NCBI GenBank assembly: GCA_963665215.2
Contig: CAXXWW010000011.1
Span: forward strand, 124,001 to 188,000
DNA length: 64,000 nt
Origin: G963665215 sp963665215
GTDB taxonomy: Bacteria; Chloroflexota; Dehalococcoidia; Lucifugimonadales; CAUZJF01
Direction: 5' to 3'
How positions within the stretch are numbered: the stretch's first letter is position 1; every line of letters starts with the position of its first letter. Of the stretch, positions 18,477 to 29,463 are shown one piece after another. A program made the translations under genes and the position numbers. The notes beneath the pieces were generated by a model. It worked only from the letters and a program-made list of their open reading frames with translations, made no database searches and was not told the origin of the DNA.

Positions 18477-19355
18477 TTAGCCGTCGAAGAACCCGTTCCG
18501 AACGTGCTCTTCGATAATTCCTGCCACCAGCTCGGGCCGCTGCACGGGCACGTCATGCACGCTGTCCTCTAGCCAGACGGTCTCGCTCACCGGCAGCAGC
18601 CTTCCGGCCCGGTCCAGCCAGTCACTCACCCGAGCACGCCACGCATCCGAACGCTGGTCGGCGCCGTTCCGCGTCGGTAGCAGCAGCACCGGACACCTGA
18701 TGTGCGAGTATAGCGCAGACGGCTTGTGCTCCCAGAAAGCGTCGATCACCTTCATGTGGCTGGCGCGGCTAAACCTGGCGAGCACGGTGTTGTCCTCAAG
18801 GACGTCGAAATAGGACATTATCATCTCTTCTATCTTCGGCGTGACCTCAAATCCGAAGTCCCGGGACCTTACCATCTCCCTGAACCTGTCAACTGGTACC
18901 CCGGTGAATTCCGGGGGCGCCATCTCCTCGCGGGCTCGCTCCAGGGTCATACCGGGCGCAGCCGAAAGCTCGATGGTCCCACCGTCGATCAGGCACAGTC
19001 CCCCAGGCGCCGACGGATTAGAGAAAGCGTACTCAAGCGCCACGTTGCCGCCCCAGGAATGACCCACGATCACCAGCTTTTTCAGGCCGAGCGCGCCGTT
19101 GAATCTGTGGAGGTCGGATGCGACCGTGGCGAAATCGTAGCCACTTTCCGGCTTGCCGCTCTCCCCGTGGCCACGCAGGTCAAGCGCCAGGACGGCGAAA
19201 CCCCTGCTCAGGATAGGGGCCACAAGGTCCCAGATGTGGCAGCTCGAGGCCAGACCGTGAACCAGTACGATGGGTTGGCCCGCGCCTCCCTAGTCCCTGT
19301 AGTGGACTCGCAGCCCCTCGAGTGAGACCCAGCTATCCCGCGCGTTACCTGTCAC
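18477..19355 (-). pseudogene. Alpha/beta hydrolase with an internal TAG
   Basis: From GTG 19355 (GGAAG upstream) the frame gives LEGLRVHYRD, then TAG at 19290-19292, then GGAGQPIVLVHGLASS and the rest of a typical hydrolase: oxyanion HG, nucleophile elbow GHSWGGN and catalytic His in EDSVHDVP. The TAG replaces what is usually Trp or a similar residue in YRDxG, so a single G-to-A change is enough. Translation from 18477-19223 alone would lack the first beta strands and oxyanion loop. Confidence 0.8.
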
Positions 19356-19700
19356 GTGCCCTTCCGGTGTTAACGCACCACGACCCGGCCGGCGGGGACC
19401 CCTCGGTGGGAGGCCCCCAGGAACATATCACATAGCAGCCTGGACGAGTACCTCCCGTTGCCGTCACCAACTCACCGGGGGACGGGTCACTGCGTTTTCA
19501 ATCTCGGAGGCGCGGGTTGCAACCGGCATGAAAAGACACGCGGGTCAGCTAAGGGATGTGTGGATACCGAGCGCGCTTGAAAACAGTGCGGGAAGCTCAA
19601 TGCGACCAGAGCCGCCAGTGGCGACGGGCCGAGGTTGTAGCAGGCAAAATGGGGCGCCGCAGGGTCCGGGTAAAAGGGCCGCCCCGCCGGTGGTAGCCCG
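19356..19700. other. Intergenic, no gene seen
   Basis: About 345 bp between two genes on the minus strand. I see no open frame resembling a protein family, no RNA motif and no clear terminator. Confidence 0.5.
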
Positions 19701-20576
19701 TTAGTCGTTCGGCCGCTGCTGACTCCTCAGGTACTTCTCGAGCTCATCGATCATGGTTTCCGGCATCGGGATATCGTTAGTCTGCGGGTTAGCCGTGTCG
19801 TAACGCCTCTCAAGTCGCTTCACATACGCGGTGATGTCGTTCTGTTTGCCAATAGCCTGGTCTACCTCAGTCTCAAACACTTCGCCGGCCTGCCGCAACT
19901 CTTCGAGGTCCACTTCAACCTCCACCAGGCTTCGTAGCCTGGTAAGCAGGGCGTGACTCACTATCGGGTTGGACGACGTGGTCAGGTAGTGGGGGCTGTG
20001 ACCCCACAAACTAGCGTGTGACAGCCCACGCTTTGTGCACGCGTCCATGAAGGCGGTGTGTATCCCCGTCGGACCCTGGTAACCGGAGCCTCGGATGCCC
20101 AGCCACTCCACCTTCTGGGAGAGCTCGGGGGAGCTGGCACGGCCGGTTACCCGCGTCTCTCGGGTATGAGGAACGGCGTCGAACAGCGCCCCAAGTGACA
20201 CGACGAGCTCAACGCCACAGCGCTCGGATACGTGCAGCATGATATTGGAGAAGGTCCGCCACCTGAGGTTTGGCTCGGTGCCCACGTACAGGACCAGGCC
20301 TCGGGACTCCTCCTCGGGCGCGTAGTAGTAAAAATCATTGGCCGGCCAGTGAGTCTCGCGCTCCCCCTCTTCGTTCTGGCGAGTCTGGGGCCGCACGACG
20401 GTGAAATCGTAGAACTCCTCGGGGTCGATCTCCGCGAATTTCTTTGCCGGGAGCGTCTGGATGAGGTGTCGAACTGCCTTGGTGGCCGCTTCGGCGGCAT
20501 CAGGCCAGCCGGCGAACGCCACAATCATCGTGGGAATCTTCGGCTCGGGCATTTCGTGAAGTATCAAGCCGTCCAT
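19701..20576 (-). CDS. PAC2-family protein
   Basis: 291 residues from ATG 20576. PAC2 hallmarks are AFAGWPDAAEAATKAVRHL near the N-terminus, the EFYDFTVVRPQTR block and GLYG-like GIRGSGYQGPTGIHTAFMDA. PAC2 proteins resemble proteasome assembly chaperones but are widespread in bacteria without proteasomes, where the role is unknown. The C-terminus is a predicted helical region (VKRLERRYD...) of about 40 residues. Confidence 0.85.
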   Translation of the reverse strand: MDGLILHEMPEPKIPTMIVAFAGWPDAAEAATKAVRHLIQTLPAKKFAEIDPEEFYDFTVVRPQTRQNEEGERETHWPANDFYYYAPEEESRGLVLYVGTEPNLRWRTFSNIMLHVSERCGVELVVSLGALFDAVPHTRETRVTGRASSPELSQKVEWLGIRGSGYQGPTGIHTAFMDACTKRGLSHASLWGHSPHYLTTSSNPIVSHALLTRLRSLVEVEVDLEELRQAGEVFETEVDQAIGKQNDITAYVKRLERRYDTANPQTNDIPMPETMIDELEKYLRSQQRPND

Positions 20577-20589
20577 GGAACGTCCCTTG

Positions 20590-20760
20590 CTTCTACTTGA
20601 TTTGAGTGTACCATCTGACAGGGAAGGTGCCAAGGCGGAGCGGCACCAGGGAGAGCTGTTCCCCCAAGTGGGCTTCATCGTCACCAACATGTCCGCTGAC
20701 CCCGAGGGGGTAGTCCATTTGTACGATGGCCGAGTACTGCCGAACTGGGGATTAAAGAGG
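20590..20760 (+). pseudogene. Degraded fragment of a second IS1380-family transposase
   Basis: A short frame reads RHQGELFPQVGFIVTNM and GVVHLYDGR, the conserved region before the catalytic Glu in IS1380-type transposases, but unlike the full copies here. No ends or neighbouring transposase domains remain. Confidence 0.6.
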
Positions 20761-21047
20761 GTAAGTAGGCCCTGCACTGGACCCGGCTGTCCTGCAATCG
20801 GTTGGTATCCAACCAGGTGACGCCCGCAATTTGATATGGGAAATTCCCGATTGAATTGTTAAGATAAGACCCGTGTGAGGGTCAGGTGGCGCGGGTATGT
20901 CGGAGGCCCGATGTTTCCAGGTAGGACCGTTCCGTTCCAGACTGCACCATGCTGGTTACTGGAGACCACGCCATACCCGCCGACGAAAAATATGCGCCCG
21001 CACATGAGCTCTCAATGCTGCTGGTACGGCGCAAGAGGAGGCGGGCG

Positions 21048-21257
21048 ATGCGGCCGAATAATCTGGGTCTGTTCGTAACGAAACTGGTTGGTACTCTAGT
21101 CGTACCGCTCATCGCCGGCGCTATTCTGCTGATAGTGCTCCAGCGAAACGGTAATGTTGACGGAACGCCCGTAATCGTGGGCATCACGGTAGCGTTGGCA
21201 GCCGGGGGTGTGTTGCTGGGAGCAGTCCACTTCGTACTGATGCTGCGAAAGATGTGA
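21048..21257 (+). CDS. Small two-helix membrane protein
   Basis: 69 residues from ATG 21048, with AGGAGG 7 nt upstream. Two transmembrane helices (about 9-30 and 39-62) and a short basic C-terminus (MLRKM). No family recognised. Upstream in-frame starts (20949) give a poorer N-terminus and no ribosome site. Confidence 0.6.
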   Translation: MRPNNLGLFVTKLVGTLVVPLIAGAILLIVLQRNGNVDGTPVIVGITVALAAGGVLLGAVHFVLMLRKM

Positions 21258-21451
21258 ACTATCGGCATTAAGAGTGGCCATCCTCTGTGGAATGCCGACT
21301 TAGCTCGCTCACCGAGTTTTTCCGACAGTCTGAAGAATCAATCTCGTCTCCGCTGACTTCGCCTGGAGGGTTGCAGGGGTCGTCTCCTCGTCCCCTCGCG
21401 GTGTTGGGGCCGCAGGGTGGTTGGACCGGCAATTGAAGCCAGGAGTTGAGG

Positions 21452-23032
21452 ATGTTCGACGTCGTCATTGCAGGTGGAACGGTCGTCGACGGCTCTGGTT
21501 CCGCCGGCTACCGCGCCGACGTTGGCATAGCCGGGGAAAAGATCGAGGCGATAGGCGATCTCGCCGCCTACGAGGCACGGCGCGTCGTCGACGCAAGGGG
21601 GCTGGCGGTGTCGCCCGGCTTCATCGACACCCACACGCACTCGGAGGGCGCCCTCTTGGTGGACCCCCAGCACGCCAACGGCCTCCGCCAGGGCATAACC
21701 ACCGAGTTCCCGGGCATCGACGGCATGTCCTACGCTCCCCTTTCCTCGGCCAACTACCTCCTCTACCGGCGCTGGCTCGGCGGCCTCCTGGGCGAGCCGC
21801 CGAAAGACCTGGACATGAGCACCGTAGCCGACTTTCGCTCCCACTATCATCGAAAGGTGTCCATCAACACGGCCTACCTTGTGCCCAACGGGACCGTTCG
21901 CCTGGAGGCCGTGGGATTCCGGGACGTCCCGCTCCGCGGGGACTCCCTGGAGAAGGCCAAGCGACTCATTTTCGAGGGCATCGAGCAGGGCGCAATCGGC
22001 TATTCCACCGGCTCCAGCTACTATCCGGGTCCTTGGAGCACCACCGATGAGCTGATCGAGCTTTGTAAGACTGTGCACCGAGCGGGCGGGATATATATGA
22101 CCGAGCCGCGCAGGGCGAACGCAGACCGGGCCTACGGGGGAGGCGGGGTGCCGGAGGCGCTGGAGATCGCGCGAAGGTCCGGCGTCAGGATTCATTTCGC
22201 CCACTACCGCACGGCCGCCGAGACGGCGGGGGGCGTCGCGAAGCTCATGGAAGAGATCGACCAGGCGAAGGCTGATGGCGTGGACGTTAGCCTGGATATC
22301 TACCCCTACCCGACGGGAAGCACGATACCCGTCAGCTTCCTGCCGAGCTATGCACAGGACGGCGGCCCTGACGCAATCATCCGACGCCTAAGGGACCCCG
22401 TCGAGCGCCGTAAGATCAGCGACTACCTTGACAACGAGCTGGACAGGCCGCTGGACGAGACGGTGTTCTCCTATCTACCCAGAAACAGCCATCTGGAGGG
22501 GATGAGCCTTTCGGACCTCGCCACGGAGAGAGGAGAATCTATGGGGGAGGTCCTGTGCGATCTTCTGCTGAAGGAAGACCTGAAGGTCGGATACTGGGCA
22601 TCGCCGCCTGACAGCGTCGCGCTGTGGCGCCAGGTGAGCCGCGACTCGCTGGAGCTCCTGGCCCGGCCGGACTACATGGCTTGCAGCGACATAACGCCCG
22701 CAGGCAGCCTGCCCCATCCCCGCTGCTACGGGGCCTTTCCCAGATTTCTGGGCCGCCTGCGCCGCGAGTTTGGAGTGCTCAGCCTGGAGAAGATGGTCCA
22801 GCGAATGACCGACAACCCCGCGCGGCGCTTTGGCCTGGACAAGCGAGGGCGCATCGAGAGGGGGTATTACGCGGACATTGTGGTATTTGACCCAGAGGGG
22901 GTAATCGACACCGCCACATACGACGACCCGCGCCGGTTTCCCATTGGCATTCCATTCGTGCTGGTCAACGGCCAGGTCGCCGTGGACCATGACCGATGCA
23001 CAGGGGTGCTGGCGGGTCAGGCCGTGCCCTAG
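21452..23032 (+). CDS. N-acyl-D-amino-acid deacylase-like amidohydrolase
   Basis: 526 residues from ATG 21452 (AGGAG 6 nt upstream). Amidohydrolase_3 fold: N-terminal beta barrel (DVVIAGGTVVDGSG), metal ligands in FIDTHTHSEG (H61, H63), RIHFAHYR, and a C-terminal segment with NPARRFGLDKRGRIERGYYA and ADIVVFDP. D-aminoacylases split N-acyl groups from D-amino acids. The position usually YxTHxR reads YMTEPRR here, so a conserved His seems to be missing and the exact substrate is uncertain. Confidence 0.82.
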   Translation: MFDVVIAGGTVVDGSGSAGYRADVGIAGEKIEAIGDLAAYEARRVVDARGLAVSPGFIDTHTHSEGALLVDPQHANGLRQGITTEFPGIDGMSYAPLSSANYLLYRRWLGGLLGEPPKDLDMSTVADFRSHYHRKVSINTAYLVPNGTVRLEAVGFRDVPLRGDSLEKAKRLIFEGIEQGAIGYSTGSSYYPGPWSTTDELIELCKTVHRAGGIYMTEPRRANADRAYGGGGVPEALEIARRSGVRIHFAHYRTAAETAGGVAKLMEEIDQAKADGVDVSLDIYPYPTGSTIPVSFLPSYAQDGGPDAIIRRLRDPVERRKISDYLDNELDRPLDETVFSYLPRNSHLEGMSLSDLATERGESMGEVLCDLLLKEDLKVGYWASPPDSVALWRQVSRDSLELLARPDYMACSDITPAGSLPHPRCYGAFPRFLGRLRREFGVLSLEKMVQRMTDNPARRFGLDKRGRIERGYYADIVVFDPEGVIDTATYDDPRRFPIGIPFVLVNGQVAVDHDRCTGVLAGQAVP

Positions 23033-23038
23033 CGGGCT

Positions 23039-24067
23039 CTAGCCGCTGCGAACGCCCTCCACCAACTCGCTCATGATGGCGGAAAGGAGCTTGACACTGG
23101 AGATGGTCTTGAAGTACTCCATGCGGGTCGGACCGATGGCGCCCAACGCGCCGACGGCCTCACCCGGTATTCCGTACTGGGTTACGACTACGCTCAGAGG
23201 CCAAAGGACGTCGCCGTGGTGCTCTCTGCCGATGACGACCCTTAACACGCCCACCTCAGGGGTCTCATCCAGTATCGCCTGGACCAGGCTTCCGTCCTCC
23301 ACGCCCTCCACCACGGCACGGGCTTGGTCGCCTTTAGAGAACTCGGGCTGGGCCAAGAGGTTTCGGAGGCCATCCACGTAGTGCTCGCTGAAGGCGCCGC
23401 GGTCCTCCTCACTCAGGATGAGGACGGTCGCGTCCACCATCTTCTCTTCCAGCGGGGTGTGGATAACGGGCTCGATCGCCCCGATCTCACGCCGAGTGAG
23501 CCCAACCAGCTGATGCTTGACCCTGCTGGCCGACATCTCAAGCTCATCCGGATAGACCGGCTCATCTAGGCGGATGAGATGCTTTCTCAGCCTGGCCTGC
23601 TCGACCACCACGATCAGCATCGCAAGGAACTCCTGGAGGTAGACCATCTCCAGATGCTTTACCCGCGACTCCGCCGCCTTGGGGAAGGTAGCTATGGCGA
23701 GATTGCCCACTAGCTGCGCCAGGACCTCCGCGGCGACGCCCGCCCAGGAGTCGATGTCCTCCTCTGCGTCGAGCACCTGCCTGCGCACCGACGATCGAAC
23801 GCTGGAGGCGATCTGGTCCGTCTCCAGCTCGACGAGAGACTCGACATACAGCCGGTAGCCCCTGTCCAGGGGAACGCTCCCGGCCGAAAGGTGAGGTCGC
23901 GAAATGTAGCCCTCGTCCTCCAGATGGGCGACCTCGCTCCGAATAGTCGCCGCACTCACACCGACTCCATGCCTGCGCGCGATAGACTCAGAGGCAATAG
24001 GCGACGCCGTCTGGATGTAGTCACCCACAATAAGATTGAGAATGCTTCTTTGCCGCCCGGTTATCAT
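23039..24067 (-). CDS. hrcA: Heat-inducible transcription repressor HrcA
   Basis: 342 residues. It has the N-terminal winged helix (RQRSILNLIVGDYIQTASPI, GVSAATIRSEVAHLEDEGYI) followed by the GAF-like and inserted dimerisation regions of HrcA (GPTRMEYFKTISSVKLLSAI near the C-terminus). HrcA binds the CIRCE operator and represses groESL until chaperones are titrated by heat-damaged proteins. It lies directly downstream of groL on the same strand, separated by a strong terminator. A CIRCE-like operator is at 26410. Confidence 0.96.
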   Translation of the reverse strand: MITGRQRSILNLIVGDYIQTASPIASESIARRHGVGVSAATIRSEVAHLEDEGYISRPHLSAGSVPLDRGYRLYVESLVELETDQIASSVRSSVRRQVLDAEEDIDSWAGVAAEVLAQLVGNLAIATFPKAAESRVKHLEMVYLQEFLAMLIVVVEQARLRKHLIRLDEPVYPDELEMSASRVKHQLVGLTRREIGAIEPVIHTPLEEKMVDATVLILSEEDRGAFSEHYVDGLRNLLAQPEFSKGDQARAVVEGVEDGSLVQAILDETPEVGVLRVVIGREHHGDVLWPLSVVVTQYGIPGEAVGALGAIGPTRMEYFKTISSVKLLSAIMSELVEGVRSG

Positions 24068-24298
24068 GGATACCCCATGCAGAACGAGTAGCTATGCCGG
24101 CTCCATATTTTGAATCTAGCACCCTGGTCCGGGCGCGTCAAGCAAGCCCAGCGCCACATTTCAGTGGTCGATCCTCGGCGGAGTTGGGTTAAACCACCAG
24201 AGTCTAATGCAAACCCCCAGGGGGCTGCGTTTGGCCCTCCGCTCCTCTGCCGGACCGCCAAGTCAGCGAGGCACGGCCCAAAGGCGCAGAGAAGCCTA

Positions 24299-24335
24299 AA
24301 CAGAGAGGGCCCCGGCTGCCGGGGCCCTCTCTGTT
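24299..24335. terminator. Strong hairpin after groL (17-bp perfect stem)
   Basis: Arms AACAGAGAGGGCCCCGG and its exact complement surround a 3-nt loop. It sits between the groL stop and the hrcA start. The T-run is short, but stem strength makes it a probable terminator for the groESL transcript. Confidence 0.8.
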
Positions 24336-24359
24336 ATCATCTCAATAACCGCGTGCCGC

Positions 24360-25970
<1,611 letters not shown>

Positions 25971-26058
25971 TAACGTCCTCCTCCTAGCTGTGCTATCGCA
26001 CGAAAATCATACGTGGTAGACATCGGGAAGGCCCTCGAGGGCCGAGCGACTGGAGAAG

Positions 26059-26364
26059 CTACTTCTTGAAAAGGACATCGTCTTCGCGCAGCACCATATA
26101 CTCGGTATCCCCCTCCTTGTACTCGGTGCCACCGTACTTCGAGTAGACCACGGTGTCCCCTACCGCGACCTCCATCGGTATCCTTTTGCCCTCATCGGTG
26201 AGCTTGCCAGGGCCTGCGGCGACCACCTTGCCTTCCTGGGGCTTCTCCTTGGCGGTGTCGGGAATATATATGCCGCCCGAGCTCACCTGAGTTTCATCTT
26301 CAGAGGGCTCCACTACGATCCGGTTACCCAACGGCTTGAACGAGAGCTTGGTTTTCGTTGCCAA
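26059..26364 (-). CDS. groS: Co-chaperonin GroES (10 kDa)
   Basis: 101 residues from TTG 26364 (GGAGGAGG 9 nt upstream). GroES pattern: FKPLGNRIVVEP, mobile loop SSGGIYIPDTAKEKPQ, GKVVAAGPG, VAVGDTVVYSKYGGTEY and a C-terminal VLREDDVL. It forms the heptameric lid for GroEL. Confidence 0.98.
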   Translation of the reverse strand: MATKTKLSFKPLGNRIVVEPSEDETQVSSGGIYIPDTAKEKPQEGKVVAAGPGKLTDEGKRIPMEVAVGDTVVYSKYGGTEYKEGDTEYMVLREDDVLFKK

Positions 26365-26409
26365 CTTGACGGTCCTCCTCCCTTGATGCTGAGTCCTGTA
26401 TATCGAGCA

Positions 26410-26436
26410 TTAGCAGTCTGGGGTTGCGACTGCTAG
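26410..26436 (-). promoter_or_regulatory. CIRCE-like HrcA operator
   Basis: TTAGCAGTC - 9 nt - GACTGCTAG, against the consensus TTAGCACTC-N9-GAGTGCTAA. The two inner changes are compensating, so the palindrome is kept except at the last base. It overlaps the expected transcription start of groS-groL, and hrcA is in the same cluster. Confidence 0.88.
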
Positions 26437-26441
26437 CAGAC

Positions 26442-26470
26442 AGTGTAGAGCATACATAAACTCTCGTCAA
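26442..26470 (-). promoter_or_regulatory. groESL promoter
   Basis: On the minus strand TTGACG (26465-26470), a 17-bp spacer and TACACT (26442-26447). The start would fall at the edge of the CIRCE element, fitting HrcA repression. Confidence 0.75.
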
Positions 26471-26586
26471 CAGGTGACGTTCACGCGGGCGGGAGATCAG
26501 CCCGGGGGCTGCTACGGAGATCAGGCATCAGACCCGCCACTAGGCCGTAACTCACTGGGCTAGACTGCCCCCAGGGGCTACTGTGC

Positions 26587-26592
26587 TACAAT
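26587..26592 (+). promoter_or_regulatory. Extended -10 element for the oxidoreductase pair
   Basis: TGCTACAAT reads as an extended -10 box (TGn followed by TACAAT). Transcription would begin near 26600, which excludes GTG 26583 as the start of the next gene and supports GTG 26646. Confidence 0.5.
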
Positions 26593-26645
26593 CGAGACCC
26601 TATTTTGAGGAGGGTGTGGAGACCGGTCTTCGGGAGGGTGCAGCC

Positions 26646-27635
26646 GTGCTTGCTGTCGGACTGATTGGCGCGGGCGGGGTGGCAAGAAGTCACCTCTTCG
26701 CATGGCTAAAGCGAGACAACGCCAAGATTGTCGGCGTGGCCGATGTCGACCCCAAGAGGGCGGCGGAATTTGCCGCCGCCGCCGGAATAGAGCGCTGGAC
26801 AGCCGACTACTCCGAGTTGCTTGGATGGGACGGCATCGACGCGGTCGATGTCTGCACCACAGAGGCCACCCACGGGCGGATTGCGTCCGAAGCCGCAGAT
26901 GCTGGTAAACACGTCCTGGTCGAGAAGCCCATCGCGACCACCCTCGAGGACGCCGACAAGATCATCGAGGCGGCGAGCAGGAACGGAGTGCAGCTAATGG
27001 TGGCTCACTCCCACCACTTCTTCGACTACAGCGTCACCGCCAAGGCAGCCATCGATTCCGGAGAGATTGGCACCCCGATTTACATGCGCTTCAGCTCGGG
27101 CGGTGGCTTTTGGCGGCAGGACTGGACCGGCAATCGCATCAGCCCGGGCGATACCGGCGGCAACGTCCTGACCAACGGCGTGGATGTCACCGACCTGTGC
27201 AACTGGTGGATGGACGCCCGTCCCGTCTCAGTCTACGCCCAGGCCCGCAACCTCACGTCGTCATACCTGGAGATGAACGATTACTTTATGATCACGATCA
27301 AGTACGACAACGGCGCCATCGCCGCCACCGATTTGAGCCGCGCCAACGTGCCGCGCTCTAACCAGTTCAGCTCCATCACCGTGCTGGGGAGCGAGGGCGA
27401 GATCACCACAGGCACCCAGTACGACAGCCAGTGGCTCTACAGCGACGCCGGACTCGAATTCATCAGGCTCGATTACCAGCACGGCTTCGACCGGGAGATT
27501 CGCGAGTTCGCGTCGTCGGTCCTGGAAGGCAGAGCGCCCCCGGTGACCGGAGAGCAGGGACGCGTGGCACTGGAGATGTGCCTGGCTGCCGAGCGATCTA
27601 TTCGCAGCGGCGAGGTAGTGGACATGGGAAGCTGA
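26646..27635 (+). CDS. Gfo/Idh/MocA-family oxidoreductase
   Basis: 329 residues from GTG 26646 (GGGAGGG 7 nt upstream). N-terminal Rossmann GLIGAGGVARSHL, the EKP motif (HVLVEKPIATTLEDA) and a C-terminal MocA-type domain with SPGDTGGNVLTNGVDVTDL. These enzymes oxidise or reduce sugars, inositols and related compounds with NAD(P). It is followed after 2 nt by a second family member; the pair probably works on related substrates. Confidence 0.9.
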   Translation: MLAVGLIGAGGVARSHLFAWLKRDNAKIVGVADVDPKRAAEFAAAAGIERWTADYSELLGWDGIDAVDVCTTEATHGRIASEAADAGKHVLVEKPIATTLEDADKIIEAASRNGVQLMVAHSHHFFDYSVTAKAAIDSGEIGTPIYMRFSSGGGFWRQDWTGNRISPGDTGGNVLTNGVDVTDLCNWWMDARPVSVYAQARNLTSSYLEMNDYFMITIKYDNGAIAATDLSRANVPRSNQFSSITVLGSEGEITTGTQYDSQWLYSDAGLEFIRLDYQHGFDREIREFASSVLEGRAPPVTGEQGRVALEMCLAAERSIRSGEVVDMGS

Positions 27636-27637
27636 CC

Positions 27638-28681
27638 ATGGCAAACGATAAGCTCAGCGTCGCGGTCCTCAGCATGAGCGGCATGAACAGCGTGTTCGCC
27701 GAGACCTTCTTTAAGAACCCCAGGGTCGAGGTGGTGGCGGTCACGGCTGAAGCCGGCCACGTCCATGGCCACGCGCTCCCTCCACGAGAGGAGCCCGCCG
27801 GCGAGATCCGGCGGCGCAACCTCGAAGCGGCGCAGAGGTTCGGCGTCCCTTACGTCGAGCAGCTTGACGACGTGCTGGGACGCTCCGACGTTCAGGCCAT
27901 CACCTTCTCCAGTCCCTACGATCGTCGCGTCGCCCTCGTGGAAAAGATGGCCGCAGCCGGCAAGCACATCTTCGCCGACAAGCCCCTAACGGACAACCTG
28001 CCCGACGCGGATGCCGTCGTCGAATCGGTAGCGCGCCACGGCGTCAAGCTCATGGTCGGCCACAACTACCGGTTCAATTCGGCCATCGTCCAGGCTCGGG
28101 AGGCGCTCCAGAGCGGCGAAGTTGGCTTGACCTGGGCCATCCACAGCGAGTTTCTTGTCCACGGAGGGACGCGAGTCGCCCCCGTCGGAGAGCTCAGGAA
28201 CCACGCCATGTATCCCCTCGACGCAATGCTATATCTGGTCCCCAGCAGACCCCAGACGGTCTACGCCATCAGCGGCTCGTTTTTCTTCGAGGACGCCAAA
28301 ATCAACCGGCTGGAGGACCTGGCCTTCATAACGATGAACCTGGAGTACGGCGTCATCGCGTCGACCTCCGTGGGCCGCACGCCCATCAAACAACCCAACC
28401 CCCACGGTGCCCATACGATCCGCATCATGGGGACTCACGGGATGCTCGTCCTTGATACCAACCGGCCCGCGTGGGCCTCCTACGGCAAGTCGGGCGTAAA
28501 GGCGCTGAAGTTCGGTAGTAACCCTATCTACGATACCATCGACCACTTCGTCGACAGCGTCCTGAAGGACGAGGAGCCCATGTGCGGGCCGAAGGACGCT
28601 CGGGACACCCTGGAGATTACCCTCGCTGCCCTCCAGTCGGCGAAAGAGAACAAGGTAGTGAGGCTACCACTGGCTCGCTAG
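27638..28681 (+). CDS. Second Gfo/Idh/MocA-family oxidoreductase
   Basis: 347 residues, ATG 27638 two nt after the upstream stop. N-terminal Rossmann region (SVAVLSMSGMNSVFAETFF) is weaker than usual, without a clear GxGxxG. HIFADKPLTDNL replaces the usual EKP. The substrate loop VGHNYRFNSAIVQAREAL and C-terminal domain are normal. The loss of the glycine motif suggests altered cofactor binding or a non-catalytic partner. Confidence 0.85.
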   Translation: MANDKLSVAVLSMSGMNSVFAETFFKNPRVEVVAVTAEAGHVHGHALPPREEPAGEIRRRNLEAAQRFGVPYVEQLDDVLGRSDVQAITFSSPYDRRVALVEKMAAAGKHIFADKPLTDNLPDADAVVESVARHGVKLMVGHNYRFNSAIVQAREALQSGEVGLTWAIHSEFLVHGGTRVAPVGELRNHAMYPLDAMLYLVPSRPQTVYAISGSFFFEDAKINRLEDLAFITMNLEYGVIASTSVGRTPIKQPNPHGAHTIRIMGTHGMLVLDTNRPAWASYGKSGVKALKFGSNPIYDTIDHFVDSVLKDEEPMCGPKDARDTLEITLAALQSAKENKVVRLPLAR

Positions 28682-28786
28682 TGCCCTGTCCCCGTTGGAA
28701 TGGACGGTTGACGCGATTGGTCACTCTCATGGCAGGGCACCTGCCAGTCCGGTGGTTGGGGACTCCCCAGTCTACGCCATCGGTCC

Positions 28787-29463
28787 TGTAAGACCGAACA
28801 GCGGCTCCAGCGGAGGCCTCAAGATTGACCCGAACGCGCGGATCGGACCGGGCTGGCACGAGTCTGCGGGGATCGACGTTGAGAGCAGGGCAATTCCTAA
28901 CCTGCATGCCGCAGGGATTAAAAACCCGTGCTCAGCGCCAATCAGGTGACCGTGTGGCACGCCCTTCAGCTCATCGGGCGCGAGCCCTTGTAGCCGACGG
29001 ACGCGGCTCCCCTTTCGCCAGACAGGCTGCCGCCTCCTAATAGCGGCGTAGACGTGAGGACCCGCGTCTCCCGCAGGAAGTGGGCGGCGCCGCGGGCGGT
29101 GTTTCGCGCAGCCGGGACATCAGCACGTCTCCGGTGCCGGCGGCGATGGCCAGCAGCGGGTGGTAGCCCCGCTTGCCGGTATAGCCGTGGTGGCGCGCTC
29201 CCTCCTTGGCCAGTCCGTAGGTCTCGCAGATGGTGGAGTCCAGGTCAATGGTCAGGGGCCCGTCGCCTGCCAAGCCCGGGCCAGCAACTGGTTCGAAAGA
29301 TGCGCAGGAAGGTGCCCAGATGGCGCCTTCGCTTGAGAAGCGCGGAGTGCGCTGCGTGGCGGAGCTTCTGGCTGAGAGAGCGCCCAAGACCTGCGAGGCA
29401 ATGTGGAGGTCCACGGATTCGGGGTAAGACCGAACAGCGGCTCCAGCGGAGGCCTCAAGATTG
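28787..29463. repeat. Two 38-40-bp direct repeats bounding a decayed IS1380 copy
   Basis: AAGACCGAACAGCGGCTCCA and the next 18-20 bases occur at about 28788-28826 and 29426-29463. Between them are scrambled IS1380 pieces. The sequence 28843-28875 matches part of the IS1380 right end. The repeats may be the target or the source of the rearrangement. Confidence 0.7.
29040..29340 (-). mobile_element. Internally deleted IS1380 remnant
   Basis: Sequence matching the transposase region around residues 100-215 of the full copies, with several short deletions (for example at 29105, 29268 and 29290). The frame is broken and the ends are absent. It is much older or more damaged than the five large copies. 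Confidence 0.8.

Noticed and set aside
20575..20820. 81-codon plus-strand frame as a gene
   Set aside because: Only a short internal stretch resembles IS1380 transposase; there is no start signal and both ends are unrelated.
26583..26645. GTG 26583 as start of the first oxidoreductase of the pair
   Set aside because: It overlaps the probable -10 element, lacks a ribosome site, and adds residues before the Rossmann start.
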